Assembly (NCBI GenBank): GCA_016703535.1 | Contig: JADJBV010000001.1 | Coordinates: 6,500,001-6,564,000 of the forward strand | Source of the DNA: Deltaproteobacteria bacterium | GTDB lineage: Bacteria > Myxococcota > Kuafuiibacteriia > Kuafuiibacteriales > Kuafuiibacteriaceae | DNA: 64,000 nucleotides | Direction of reading: 5' to 3' | Part shown: piece after piece, positions 34,884 to 43,524 of the stretch | Layout: every line of letters starts with the position of its first letter | Position numbering within the stretch: position 1 is the first letter of the stretch | The notes under the pieces: generated by a model | Database searches by the model: none | What the model was told of the DNA's origin: nothing | The model's input: only the letters and a program-made list of their open reading frames with translations | Translations under genes and position numbers: made by a program

Positions 34884-35105
34884 ATGACCTTGGATCGGCT
34901 GGCTTCGGGCCTCGACGCCCGGATCACCGTGGTCGACTCCAGCAGCCCGGTCATGTTGCGGCTGATGGAGATGGGATTGGTCCCGGGCGCTTCGGTGCGG
35001 ATCGAAAAGCGGGCCCCCTTTGGCGGCCCCTTGGAGCTGCGGGTCGGCGGATATCTCTTGTCGATCCGCCTCGATGAGGCCAAAAAGCTCACCGTCGAGA
35101 CCTGA
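34884..35105 (+). CDS. feoA: Ferrous iron transport protein A
   Basis: The 73-residue SH3-like FeoA protein: residues LMEMGLVPGASVRIEKRAPFGGPLELRVGG match the family core (MGLxPG and the G-D/G-P-xxxxxxG turn). FeoA is a small cytosolic partner of FeoB that supports Fe2+ uptake. It is followed 5 bases later by feoB, so one operon. There is no clear SD before its ATG (pyrimidine-rich leader), which suggests weak or leaderless-type initiation. Confidence 0.9.
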   Translation: MTLDRLASGLDARITVVDSSSPVMLRLMEMGLVPGASVRIEKRAPFGGPLELRVGGYLLSIRLDEAKKLTVET

Positions 35106-35110
35106 GCCTC

Positions 35111-37285
35111 ATGTTCGTCGTCGCGCTCGCCGGCAACCCCAACTCGGGGAAGACGACCCTCTTCAACCAGCTGACCGGCCTCAACCAGAGGGTCGGCAAC
35201 TATCCAGGCGTCACGGTCGAACGTCGGGCCGGCGCCGCCACCATCGCTGGCAAGCCGGCCCAGATCATCGATCTGCCCGGCACCTACTCGCTGATCTCCC
35301 GAAGCCGGGACGAGGCCATCGCCTTTGAGGTGCTGACCGGGCGCACCAACGATCCGAAGCCCAACGTGGTGGTGTTGGTGATCGACGCCTCCAACCTGGA
35401 GCGCAACCTCTACTTGGCGTTGTCGGTGTTGGAGATCGGCCTGCCCGCGGTGGTGGCCCTCAACATGATGGACGTGGCCGAGGCCAGCGGCTTGGTCGTC
35501 GAGCCCAAGAAGATCGAGGAGGTGTTGGGGGTGGAGGTGGTGCCGATCGTCGCGCCCAGCCGCCGTGGCCTACCCGAACTGGAGGCGGCCGTCGCCCGCA
35601 CCTTGGCCGAACCCCACGCCCCCAAGGCTCGAAGTTGGCAGCTCGGTGCCAACGCGGAATCGGTGATCGGCGACATCAAGGAGGCCTTGATCGCTCGAGG
35701 TTCGCCGCCGGCCTCGGCAGACGGGGAAGCGGTCTGGTTGTTGTCGAGCGTCGGTACTTCGGAGAAAGGCCGGGCCGACGAAGAGCACCTGATCTTGGAC
35801 GGCCCGCTGGGTGAGGTCGCCGAGCTCGCGAAAAAAACGCTGGTGAACGAGCCCGACTTTTCGGCCCAGGTGATCGCGGCCCGTTACCAGCGGACCCGAG
35901 AGATCAGCGCCCAGTCGACCCAACGTTCTCGGCCGGTGGAGCGGGATCTGACCGATCGTTTGGACAACGTGTTGCTCCACCCCTTGGGCGGGCCTTTGGT
36001 GTTTTTTGCGGTGATGGCCGTCTTGTTCCAGAGCATCTTCGCCTGGGCCGAGCCGCTGATGGGCTTGATCGAGTCGGGCGTGGGCCTGGTGCAGGAGCAG
36101 GTGGCGGTGCTCCTGCCGGAAGGGGCGCTGCGGGATCTGTTGATCGACGGCGCCATCGGCGGGGCCGGCAACGTGATCGTCTTCGTGCCCCAGATCGGCA
36201 TCCTCTTCGCGTTTTTGGCGATCCTGGAGGACTCGGGGTACCTGGCCCGGGCCGCCTTCATCTCCGATCGGCTGATGGCCCGGATCGGCCTCCACGGCCG
36301 GGCTTTTGTGCCGCTTTTGTCCGGCTTCGCCTGCGCGATCCCGGCGGTGATGGCCACCCGGGTCATTGAAAGCCGGCGCGATCGCTTGGTGACCATCTTG
36401 GTCACGCCTTTGGTCTCTTGTTCGGCGCGTCTGCCGGTCTACACCTTGATCATCGCCTCCTTGTTCGCCAGCGACGAGCGGGTCTTGGGCGTGTTCTCCA
36501 AGGGTGGCCTGTTGATGTTGTCCATGTATGGGCTGTCGATCTTGGTCACCATCGGCGCGGCCTTCGTGTTGAAGCGGACCCTGCTGAAGAGCCCGACCCC
36601 ACCTTTGGTGTTGGAGTTGCCGCCCTATCGGATCCCGGCGTTGTCGAGTGTGGTGCGCCGGGTCGTGGAACGTTGTGTGGTGTTCATTCGGGACGCCGGC
36701 ACGGTGATCATGTTGCTCTCGATCGTGTTGTGGGCCCTGCTCTACTTCCCGCGGGAAGTGGAGCTGCCGCCGGCCCTCTTGGCCCAACAAGCGGCGCTCA
36801 GCAACGAAACTCCCGAAGAACAGCGGACCGCCGTCGAGGCCGAGGTCCGGGCCGAACGCCTCCGCCAGTCGATCGCTGGGCGCATCGGCCACACCATCGA
36901 GCCCTTGATCGCGCCCTTGGGCTTCGACTGGAAGATCGGCATCGGGTTGTTGGCCAGCTTCGCCGCCCGAGAGGTCTTCGTCTCCACCATGGGTCTCGTT
37001 TATGGCGTGGGCGACGCCGCCGATGAAGAAAGCGCGCCGCTCCGGGAGCGCATCCAAGCCGAACGCCACCCCGACACCGGCCTCCCCGTGTACACCCCGC
37101 TGGTGGGCCTGGCTTTGATGGTCTTCTTTTTGCTCGCGGCCCAATGTGTGAGCACCGTGGCCATCGTGCGCAGGGAGACCAACTCCTGGCGTTGGCCGGC
37201 CTTTATGGTGGCCAGCATGACGGTGATGGCCTGGGTGGGCGCGTTTGTCGTCTACCAAGGTGGGCGGCTCCTCGGCTTTCAGTAG
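35111..37285 (+). CDS. feoB: Ferrous iron transporter B (G-protein-coupled Fe2+ permease)
   Basis: The 724-residue FeoB: N-terminal G domain with G1 GNPNSGKTT, G3 DLPGTYSL and G4 NMMD, then the GDI helical region, and a membrane domain with two Gate modules (GFACAIPAVMATR and SCSARLPVYTLIIASLF containing the conserved Cys). It imports Fe2+ across the inner membrane with GTP hydrolysis. No feoC follows. A Fur-like site precedes the operon. The stop codon is followed within 5 bases by one of two direct repeats flanking the ATPase/DUF3226 module. Confidence 0.95.
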   Translation: MFVVALAGNPNSGKTTLFNQLTGLNQRVGNYPGVTVERRAGAATIAGKPAQIIDLPGTYSLISRSRDEAIAFEVLTGRTNDPKPNVVVLVIDASNLERNLYLALSVLEIGLPAVVALNMMDVAEASGLVVEPKKIEEVLGVEVVPIVAPSRRGLPELEAAVARTLAEPHAPKARSWQLGANAESVIGDIKEALIARGSPPASADGEAVWLLSSVGTSEKGRADEEHLILDGPLGEVAELAKKTLVNEPDFSAQVIAARYQRTREISAQSTQRSRPVERDLTDRLDNVLLHPLGGPLVFFAVMAVLFQSIFAWAEPLMGLIESGVGLVQEQVAVLLPEGALRDLLIDGAIGGAGNVIVFVPQIGILFAFLAILEDSGYLARAAFISDRLMARIGLHGRAFVPLLSGFACAIPAVMATRVIESRRDRLVTILVTPLVSCSARLPVYTLIIASLFASDERVLGVFSKGGLLMLSMYGLSILVTIGAAFVLKRTLLKSPTPPLVLELPPYRIPALSSVVRRVVERCVVFIRDAGTVIMLLSIVLWALLYFPREVELPPALLAQQAALSNETPEEQRTAVEAEVRAERLRQSIAGRIGHTIEPLIAPLGFDWKIGIGLLASFAAREVFVSTMGLVYGVGDAADEESAPLRERIQAERHPDTGLPVYTPLVGLALMVFFLLAAQCVSTVAIVRRETNSWRWPAFMVASMTVMAWVGAFVVYQGGRLLGFQ

Positions 37286-37289
37286 GACC

Positions 37290-37338
37290 CCGGGCCCCGG
37301 TCGAATCCGAAATGGACAGCCCGGGGAGCTGGGCACCA
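37290..37338. repeat. Left flanking direct repeat of the ATPase/DUF3226 module
   Basis: A 49-base segment starting CCGGGCCCCGG and ending GGGCACCA. It matches 39547-39594 in the same orientation over most positions: shared blocks CCGGGCCCCGG, CGAAT, ATGGA, GCCCG and GGGCACCA at nearly equal spacing. The two copies bracket about 2.2 kb that holds only the module. Confidence 0.6.
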
Positions 37339-37501
37339 GTATCGGTTTGGGGGGGATGGAACTCGACCTCTTCATCGAGGGTGGCCAGCTGGGCTTGCAG
37401 GTAAGGTGCGATGGCCTGTCACACGCGCCCGCTCCCTGGTCCGCCTCGAAGCGGCCTGGACCTGGTCCGGGAACCAGCAAGCCTTGAGCTTCTTGGGCGT
37501 A

Positions 37502-38161
37502 TCACCTGCCGAAGAGCCACACGAACCACAGCACGAAAGCGTCGGCTGCCGGCGAGGCAGCACCGAGGAGCTTTGCCTCGATGGCACGACCGTATGGGAC
37601 GCCGGGCGGGTCTTGCCAGGCGAGCCAGCTATGGAAACGAGCTTTTGGCCGATGCACGTCTCGATAGGTTGCACCGAGCGCTTTGGCGCGGTTGACGGCC
37701 TCGAGTGCGTAGTCCCAGGTCGCCGGTACCGGATTCGGCAGTAGACCCTCGAGAAACGTCTCGATGTCGCCGCTACTAATGTTGTCAGGCATCAGCCACA
37801 CGCCAACCCTGCTCCCCCAAGGTGCTTCGATTCGAACTCCGTCGGGTGAAGGAAGTAGCGGCGGGTCAAGCCCCGCATCGGACAGTGCCGCCGAGACGGC
37901 GCCCCAGCGATCAGGCTTGCCGTCGAGACCGTCCCGATCAACGAGTAGGCCCAAACGGTTGGGCTTCTTCGCCCCAAGCGCATTGGTGAATCGCTGCAGC
38001 GCCGCATCGAAACCACCATCGCCAGCGGGCGCCTCGATGATGCGATGGGAGGGCGGTTGCGCGAGATCGACTTTAAGGCGAATCAAAACCAGTTTGTTGA
38101 TGACCGCAGCATCGGAAGGGCCCTCTACAAAAAGCCGCTGAGTGTCTTTGTCAGGGCTCAT
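37502..38161 (-). CDS. DUF3226 (TOPRIM-like) protein
   Basis: The 219-residue protein shows the DUF3226 pattern, a TOPRIM-related fold: Glu13 in LFVEGPSDAAV, Asp75 and Asp77 in LLVDRDGLDG, and the family block LMPDNISSGDIETFLEGLL (MPDN 124-127, Glu134). The Glu and DxD residues are the TOPRIM metal ligands, so nuclease activity is plausible. It overlaps the upstream ATPase gene by 4 bases, which resembles the gene order of PARIS (AAA-ATPase plus DUF4435) and split OLD-type defence systems; here DUF3226 replaces DUF4435. Base use is visibly less G+C-biased than in neighbours, as in a transferred cassette. Confidence 0.82.
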   Translation of the reverse strand: MSPDKDTQRLFVEGPSDAAVINKLVLIRLKVDLAQPPSHRIIEAPAGDGGFDAALQRFTNALGAKKPNRLGLLVDRDGLDGKPDRWGAVSAALSDAGLDPPLLPSPDGVRIEAPWGSRVGVWLMPDNISSGDIETFLEGLLPNPVPATWDYALEAVNRAKALGATYRDVHRPKARFHSWLAWQDPPGVPYGRAIEAKLLGAASPAADAFVLWFVWLFGR

Positions 38162-39210
38162 CGAACGTCCAGGTTGCTCTCGACATTGCTCGCGACCATG
38201 GCCACCGTCATTCGAACGGGGGTTGTGGCCCCAGCTTCGAGGCGATGTATGGTGACCTCTTCGGCTAGGTCGGGCGCATCCTCATACAGTCTGGCAACGG
38301 CCTCCAAACAGTCCTTCGAGTGCGTGGTGGCGAACACCTGTACGTCGAGTCGTTTGGCCGTCTCGATGACCAAGCGCCAAGTGCTGCGATGGGAGGTGTA
38401 GTGCAGACCGGTCTCAATCTCGTCAATGAGGAGTACGCCTCCGCGGGCAGTGGCCAACGAGAGCGCAAGCGTGAGCATTCGAGTTGTACCTTCGCCCAGG
38501 CTTCCAAGAGGAACGGGCTCACGGGCTCCCTTGAACAGTACTTGGGCGCTCGCGTCTCCGTTCGATCCGGTCATCGCAAAGCGATCGATGGAGGGCTCGA
38601 GACTTTGCAGCGCCGTCAGCACATCGCCCTCGGATGGGGTCAACACGAGCTTCGACCACATCGGCAGCAGTTCAGAAGCGGATAGGCGCCGGGTCGTAAC
38701 GAAACAAACCGGGCGCTGCATCGAGAGCCCAAAGTCCACGAATCTAGCTGGCGAGCCGGCACCGAGAAATCCATCTGGCATGATGGGCAGCGGGGGCGGC
38801 ACGCCGATGGAGAGGTGTCGTTCAAGCGTCAACATGAGGCCCAGCGGTAGAGTGGGATCCGGATTCGCCTCAATCGTGCGCGAAAGGCTAAGTGGCTTTT
38901 CACCGCTCGCCTTGAGGCGTAAGCCGACACCCGGCTCAAGGCGATGACCATGAAACCAACGCCGAATATCGATGGCGACGGCGCCCGGCTCATCGCGTCT
39001 TTGTACCGCACGGACCTCACCGCGCTCCACGGATGCGCGGTAGAGGACGAACGGAGAACTCTCCGAGACAACAGCCTCGACAGCTTCCAGGAACGCCGTC
39101 TTGCCCGAGTTGTTCCGACCGACAAAGAGGTTCACTCGAGAGAGCCCCTCAACCGCAAGCTTTTGAAAGCAACGATAGTTCTCGATGTCGACGGTCGTGA
39201 GCTGAGGCAT
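38158..39210 (-). CDS. AAA-type (SMC/OLD-like AAA_15/AAA_21) ATPase
   Basis: The 350-residue ABC-class ATPase of the OLD/RecF/SMC kind: Walker A GRNNSGKT (31-38), signature-like LGSLGEGTTRML (245-256), Walker B VLLIDEIETGLHY (with Asp263-Glu264) and an H-loop TTHS (296-299). There is no long coiled coil, so it is a compact head like the ATPases of Gabija, PARIS and PtuA-type defence systems. It is the first gene of a coupled pair with the DUF3226 protein. A candidate -10 (TATAGG on the minus strand) lies near 39232-39237. Its likely role is sensing and switching on the TOPRIM partner (inference). Confidence 0.85.
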   Translation of the reverse strand: MPQLTTVDIENYRCFQKLAVEGLSRVNLFVGRNNSGKTAFLEAVEAVVSESSPFVLYRASVERGEVRAVQRRDEPGAVAIDIRRWFHGHRLEPGVGLRLKASGEKPLSLSRTIEANPDPTLPLGLMLTLERHLSIGVPPPLPIMPDGFLGAGSPARFVDFGLSMQRPVCFVTTRRLSASELLPMWSKLVLTPSEGDVLTALQSLEPSIDRFAMTGSNGDASAQVLFKGAREPVPLGSLGEGTTRMLTLALSLATARGGVLLIDEIETGLHYTSHRSTWRLVIETAKRLDVQVFATTHSKDCLEAVARLYEDAPDLAEEVTIHRLEAGATTPVRMTVAMVASNVESNLDVR

Positions 39211-39600
39211 GAAATAGGATCCGATCCGGCCCTATACTCTCGCATCCAACGCGTTTCCACCAGACATCGTTCGCCGCACCCCGTGGGGTTAGCTCGATGG
39301 CCGTCGCCGTCGCGGGACAGGCCTGCCTAAGGAATCGAACGTATCCTGGTTCGCTTGGACGGGCTCCGTCCCTCGTGCGCAGGACGATCCCTGGGCCCCG
39401 GGGGAGCTACGGCTGGAGTCCCCCGCCGCGTCTGCTATGAGCCGGCGCTCTCCTCGGAATTGAAGAGGAAGATTCCGACGGCCGCACCTCATCGCGGGCG
39501 GCGAGAACACGCCGCCCAAGGGCCTAGGGTTCGGCGGTGGGTACAGCCGGGCCCCGGCCGAATTCGAGATGGAGCCCGTTGATCCCGGGCACCAAGGGGC
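39211..39600. other. 390-base gap: module promoter region and right repeat
   Basis: No gene is supported. On the minus strand GAGTATAGGG (about 39230-39239) gives a -10-like TATAGG some 20 bases before the ATPase ATG. The right copy of the flanking direct repeat occupies 39547-39594, ending 6 bases before the next start codon. The rest shows short GC-rich inverted segments of no clear role. Confidence 0.5.
39547..39594. repeat. Right flanking direct repeat of the ATPase/DUF3226 module
   Basis: Second copy of the 37290-37338 segment (48 bases), same orientation, with scattered substitutions and one short length change. Confidence 0.6.
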
Positions 39601-40476
39601 ATGCGGGTTTGGTGGTTGACCCTCCTTCTCGGTTTTGTCCCCAGCCCTGCCGACGCCGGATTTTGTACGGCCTGCGCCCGGCCCCGGTTTTTGGCCCAAG
39701 GGGATCGGCACCCGCTGTCGGTGGCCCTGCCCCTGGTTTACGCCCAGACCCACGCCGGCAGCGCCGATGAAGCGACCGTGACGGTGCTGGAGCTCGACTC
39801 GGCTTGGTCCCTGACGCTGCACCCCAAGGTTGCGTTGGAGTTGATCCTGCCGGTGCGGCTGCGGACCATCGAAGGCGACGCGGCGGGGGTGCGGTCCGAA
39901 CAACAACTGGGCATCGGCGACAGCCAGGTGACCGGGCGTTATCGGCTGCTCGAGCTCCAGACCGGCGACCCCTTGGACCTGGATCTGCGGGCGGGCCTGG
40001 CCTTGCCGTTTGCGGGCACCACCGCCGCTCCGCAAGTTGACTTGCAATATGTCCCCTTCGGCCAGCAGGTGTTGCAGCTGGTGGTGGGTATGCAAGCTAC
40101 CTTGCAATTGGACGGGGCCCGTTTGTTGGGTTTTGGGTGGGCCAAGTTGCCCCTCTACGAAAGTGGGCCAGGATTTCAGGCGGGTTGGCGGGCCACGGCG
40201 GGCGCGGCCTACGTCTTTGACTTCCCCGCCTTTGGGCTAGAGGTCGGGGGCGGCGTTTATCTGGAGCGGGCCGATCGTTGGCGCGACGGCACCTTGATCC
40301 CGACCACCGGCCACCAAGACGTCTTCGTGCGCCTGGGCCTACGGCTTTTTCAGGACACGGCTTGGCCCACCGAGTTGGCCGTGGTCTTACCGGTGGTGTT
40401 GAGCAGCGAAGGCCCAGCGACCATCCACAGCCCGGGCACCTTCAGCCTGAGCGTCGCCCGGGACTTCGCGTTGTAG
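39601..40476 (+). CDS. Probable outer-membrane beta-barrel/transporter-like protein
   Basis: The 291-residue protein has a signal peptide (MRVWWLTLLLGFVPSPADA) and then amphipathic alternation through the whole length (VALELILPVRLRTI, LGIGDSQVTGRYRLL, LDLDLRAGLALPF, FGLEVGGGVYLERAD), ending in a terminal strand with aromatic/hydrophobic end (FSLSVARDFAL). This is the pattern of meta-pathway/OmpW-like or DUF-type barrels in Myxococcota. FCTACARP near the N-terminus gives a Cys pair. No substrate can be assigned. Two copies of the dispersed palindrome lie in this gene within 60 bases. Confidence 0.72.
   Translation: MRVWWLTLLLGFVPSPADAGFCTACARPRFLAQGDRHPLSVALPLVYAQTHAGSADEATVTVLELDSAWSLTLHPKVALELILPVRLRTIEGDAAGVRSEQQLGIGDSQVTGRYRLLELQTGDPLDLDLRAGLALPFAGTTAAPQVDLQYVPFGQQVLQLVVGMQATLQLDGARLLGFGWAKLPLYESGPGFQAGWRATAGAAYVFDFPAFGLEVGGGVYLERADRWRDGTLIPTTGHQDVFVRLGLRLFQDTAWPTELAVVLPVVLSSEGPATIHSPGTFSLSVARDFAL
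40032..40045. repeat. Dispersed palindrome copy (GCAAG-TTGA-CTTGC)
   Basis: Identical to the copy at 4291-4304; here it encodes part of the barrel protein. Confidence 0.6.
40091..40106. repeat. Dispersed palindrome copy (TGCAAG-CTAC-CTTGCA)
   Basis: Perfect 6-bp arms, 59 bases after the previous copy in the same gene. Confidence 0.6.
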
Positions 40477-40507
40477 CGCCCGTCGTCGCCGAGGCCGGGG
40501 GTGCGGA

Positions 40508-43174
40508 TCAGTTGGCGATGCTGTTTTGCACGGCGGGGGTGCCGCCCGGCATTAGGCTCGGGCCCCAGCTGGCGCCTTGGCTGTTGTCGCTGTTGACGTC
40601 TCGAAGTTCTAGCGAAGGGCCAGTGCCGTTGGATGCGGTCGGCCAGGGCGCGCTGGGGGCAAAGGGCACCGCGTCCACCACCCGACCCGACGGGTCGACC
40701 AACTCGACCGGCTCTCCGGTGTCGGCCAAGACGTCGGGGTAGGTGGCGAGGATCAGGCGACCGCCACCCCGGGCGGCCCGGAATCGTTGATCGGCCTTCA
40801 CCACCACCACGTAGTCCTCAGGCAAGATCACCGAACCCGGCGGCAACACCAGATCGAGGCCGTTGATGCGCCACCCCGAGACATCGATCGCCTCGGTGGC
40901 CGATGGGTTGTAGAGCTCGACGAACTCGTGATCCGGCGCGGTGGCCGGGTTGTAGTGGAGTTCGGTGATCACCACGTTGGGCTGAGCACTTTGGGCCTCG
41001 GGGATCTCGCCCTGCACCCGGTGGGTGGTGAAGAGGTGGGTGCGCCGGCGGGGCAAATAGTCGTCCAAGATCTGGCTGGCGGCCTGATCGAGATCGAGGG
41101 GCAGCCCATAATAACCCCAGCGGTTTTGATCCAAGGTGGCCTCGGGGGCCATCTTCGCCAGCTCGGCGTCAAAGTACTGCTCGAGAAAAGCGCCGGCCAA
41201 GAGGGCGTCCATCAAGGTGCGGAGCCGCCGATAAAACATCTGGCGCAGCTCGGGATCGGCGTGGGCGGCGTCGATCAACCGGTTCCAGAACTCGTCCCAC
41301 TTTTGGTGGTCCCGATCGCCGAAGAGCGGGTGGCTGGGCGAGACCCAAGGCCGGTTGGCGTCGGGCAGATCGTCGTCGGCCCACATCAGATCGCCCAAGA
41401 CGTCGCCACCCGCGCCGAAGTTGCGGCCGTAGATCAAGTCCATGTCCCAGGCCTGGACGTTCCAGCGATCGGTGCCGGAGACGTCGTGGTACAGGTAGTA
41501 GTTCTTCGAGGCCTGATCGTTGGCGTGCATGATCACGTTCACCGCCAGGTAGTTGATCAAGTTGGGCACGTCGAAGCGATCGCGGAAGAACTGGGCGCGG
41601 TTGGGGTTGCCTTCGTCGATGGCTTGGAGGAGCGCGACCAGATCGTCGTGGGGTTCGTCTTCTCGGGCCGCTTTTTCGTAGAGACCTTCGATCTCCCCCA
41701 AGGCCAGGGGGCTGGCGTCGGCGCCGCACTCGTACCAAGCGCCGTCGCCGTAGCCGTTTTGATCCAGGTATTCGCCGTCCATGTCCTGCACGAAGGTGTA
41801 GAGCCCAAAAAACTGGCCGTTTTGCTGGACCCGAACGTGGAAGGCGGAGTTGTACGGCATGCCAGCGGCCTTCAAGGTTTCGTAGCCCAAGAGATCCCGC
41901 ATGAAGCTCTTGTCGGCGTAGCCCGATTGCAGGTTGAACTGATCGAGGGGCCCTCGCAGCACGCCGGGGATGTCGAAGTCGTGGCCCCGCGGGAACTTGA
42001 ACTTCCAGTGGTTCTTTTGGAAGGCCCGAGACGAGTCGCCTTTGATCCGAACTTGTACGCCATCGTAGAGGCGGCCGTCGTAATAGAAGACCGCCGGCCA
42101 GAGCCGGTCCTCGAAGCGGTTGTCGAGGGCGTACTGGAACTGCTCGGGCTCCATGAACCACTGAAACAACGGCAGCTGAGTGGTGACGGCCGGATCGGCC
42201 ACCACCAGGCCGTCCCAGTAGACGCTGTCATCACTTCGGGGCCAGTCGGCGCTGCCGTTGGGCCCGGTGCCTCGCACGTGGAAGCGGACCAGGGTGGCCG
42301 CAACTTGGCCGGGGAGTTCGGCTTGATACTGGTTCCCATTTTTGACCATGGCCACCGTCGAGGTGGGGCCAAAGTCGAGGCGGTAATAAAGTTCGGCCGA
42401 AGCGGCGTCATCGATGGTGGCGACCACGGTGAGGAGGGTGTCGGGGGCCGGATCCCGAGGGAAATCGACGGAGACGACGTACGGCAGCGCTTGGGACTGA
42501 AAGACGCTGTTGACCGCGCCCGGAGTGGGGCCGCCGGCGCGCCAATTGCGGGCCAGGTTGTTGTCCAGCTCGAAGGAGACCAGCTCCAGCGAAGGGCCTT
42601 GACCGTCGGGGGTGATCGGCCAGGCCGGCGCGTCATCGTATTCGACCACGTCCACTTGGTTGCCGTTGGCGTCCAAGAGCTCGATGCGTTCGCCGCCGTT
42701 GTCCAGGTGCCCAGTGGTGAACAGATCGGGGGCTCGACCGTAGGCCGCCGCAAAACCCGCCTCACTTTCGGCGATCACCAAAAACGCGCCGGACGCCAAG
42801 GTGGTGCCGGTCGGGAAACTCAGGCCAAAACCGCCGACGCGCCAACCATCCAACACCACCGGCGTGGCTTCGGCGTTGTAGAGCTCCAAAAACTCGGCGG
42901 GGCCGGCGGAGTCGGCGGGGTGGTACATCAGCTCGTTGATCACCACCGCGGGCAGGTCGAGGGGCACGCCGTCATCGGTGGGGCCCGCGTCCAAGCCGGA
43001 GTCCGTGCCCGCGTCATCGTTGGCATCGATGCCGGGGCCCAGGTCTCGGATCCCGCCGTCGCTGGCGTCGCTCCCGGTCCCGGTGTCACTTGAGGTGCCG
43101 AGGTCGTCGACGACCGGGTCCTCTCCGCAGGCAAAGGTGGCGAGGAGAACCCATCCGAACGAAGCGCGTCTCAT
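40508..43174 (-). CDS. CotH-kinase-like lipoprotein with two lamin-tail domains
   Basis: The 888-residue protein has a signal with lipobox-like TFAC, an Asp/Gly/Thr-rich linker, a first lamin-tail domain (about 70-190: VVINELMYHPADSAGPAEFLELYN), a CotH region (about 270-690: VRIKGDSSRAFQKNHWKFKF, NGQFFGLYTFVQDMDGEYLD, QAWDMDLIYGRN) and a second lamin-tail domain (about 760-885: VVITELHYNPATAPDHEFVELYN). CotH proteins are atypical secreted kinases in spore formers, here probably a cell-surface protein. The start is the ATG right before the signal peptide; the longer frame lacks one. Arrangement typical of Myxococcota. Confidence 0.88.
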   Translation of the reverse strand: MRRASFGWVLLATFACGEDPVVDDLGTSSDTGTGSDASDGGIRDLGPGIDANDDAGTDSGLDAGPTDDGVPLDLPAVVINELMYHPADSAGPAEFLELYNAEATPVVLDGWRVGGFGLSFPTGTTLASGAFLVIAESEAGFAAAYGRAPDLFTTGHLDNGGERIELLDANGNQVDVVEYDDAPAWPITPDGQGPSLELVSFELDNNLARNWRAGGPTPGAVNSVFQSQALPYVVSVDFPRDPAPDTLLTVVATIDDAASAELYYRLDFGPTSTVAMVKNGNQYQAELPGQVAATLVRFHVRGTGPNGSADWPRSDDSVYWDGLVVADPAVTTQLPLFQWFMEPEQFQYALDNRFEDRLWPAVFYYDGRLYDGVQVRIKGDSSRAFQKNHWKFKFPRGHDFDIPGVLRGPLDQFNLQSGYADKSFMRDLLGYETLKAAGMPYNSAFHVRVQQNGQFFGLYTFVQDMDGEYLDQNGYGDGAWYECGADASPLALGEIEGLYEKAAREDEPHDDLVALLQAIDEGNPNRAQFFRDRFDVPNLINYLAVNVIMHANDQASKNYYLYHDVSGTDRWNVQAWDMDLIYGRNFGAGGDVLGDLMWADDDLPDANRPWVSPSHPLFGDRDHQKWDEFWNRLIDAAHADPELRQMFYRRLRTLMDALLAGAFLEQYFDAELAKMAPEATLDQNRWGYYGLPLDLDQAASQILDDYLPRRRTHLFTTHRVQGEIPEAQSAQPNVVITELHYNPATAPDHEFVELYNPSATEAIDVSGWRINGLDLVLPPGSVILPEDYVVVVKADQRFRAARGGGRLILATYPDVLADTGEPVELVDPSGRVVDAVPFAPSAPWPTASNGTGPSLELRDVNSDNSQGASWGPSLMPGGTPAVQNSIAN

Positions 43175-43181
43175 AAGCGCC

Positions 43182-43197
43182 GCCGAGCATACTCGGC
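43182..43197 (-). promoter_or_regulatory. Inverted repeat containing a -10-like TATGCT before the CotH gene
   Basis: GCCGAG-CATA-CTCGGC is a perfect 6-bp-arm palindrome 8 bases upstream of the CotH start. On the minus strand it contains TATGCT, a plausible -10 element, so a regulator bound here could block transcription. Confidence 0.3.
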
Positions 43198-43253
43198 TCC
43201 CGGCAACGGGCCCAGCTTGACGCCCAGGTGCGATCGGGACCACTGATCGGATC

Positions 43254-43439
43254 GTGTTTTCGGCGGATTGGCTGCAGGAGGGCCTGGCCCTGGCCATCGC
43301 CGTCGGCGCCGCCGCCCTCCTCTGTTACCGGGTGATTCGGAGTCCGCGACCCAAGTCAAAAGCTGCGCCGGTCCAAGTGGGGGGTCGTTTGGCCCGGGGA
43401 CTGGCGGCGGCGCGACGGAACCCGCAGCGCCCCTCGTAA
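43254..43439 (+). CDS. Small single-pass membrane protein, uncertain
   Basis: A 61-residue frame with start GTG: a short acidic N-terminus (DWLQEG), one hydrophobic helix (LALAIAVGAAALLCYRVI) and a basic tail (RSPRPKSKA...ARRNP). The layout resembles small inner-membrane proteins, but there is no clear SD and the frame sits in a 350-base gap between divergent genes, so it may be spurious. Confidence 0.35.
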   Translation: MFSADWLQEGLALAIAVGAAALLCYRVIRSPRPKSKAAPVQVGGRLARGLAAARRNPQRPS

Positions 43440-43524
43440 TCACCCTATAACGCGCCCGTAGGAATCGCGCGCACGCCCGGCGGGGATCTGGCGGTCCCGG
43501 GGGAGTCACACCTAAGCTGGAGGT

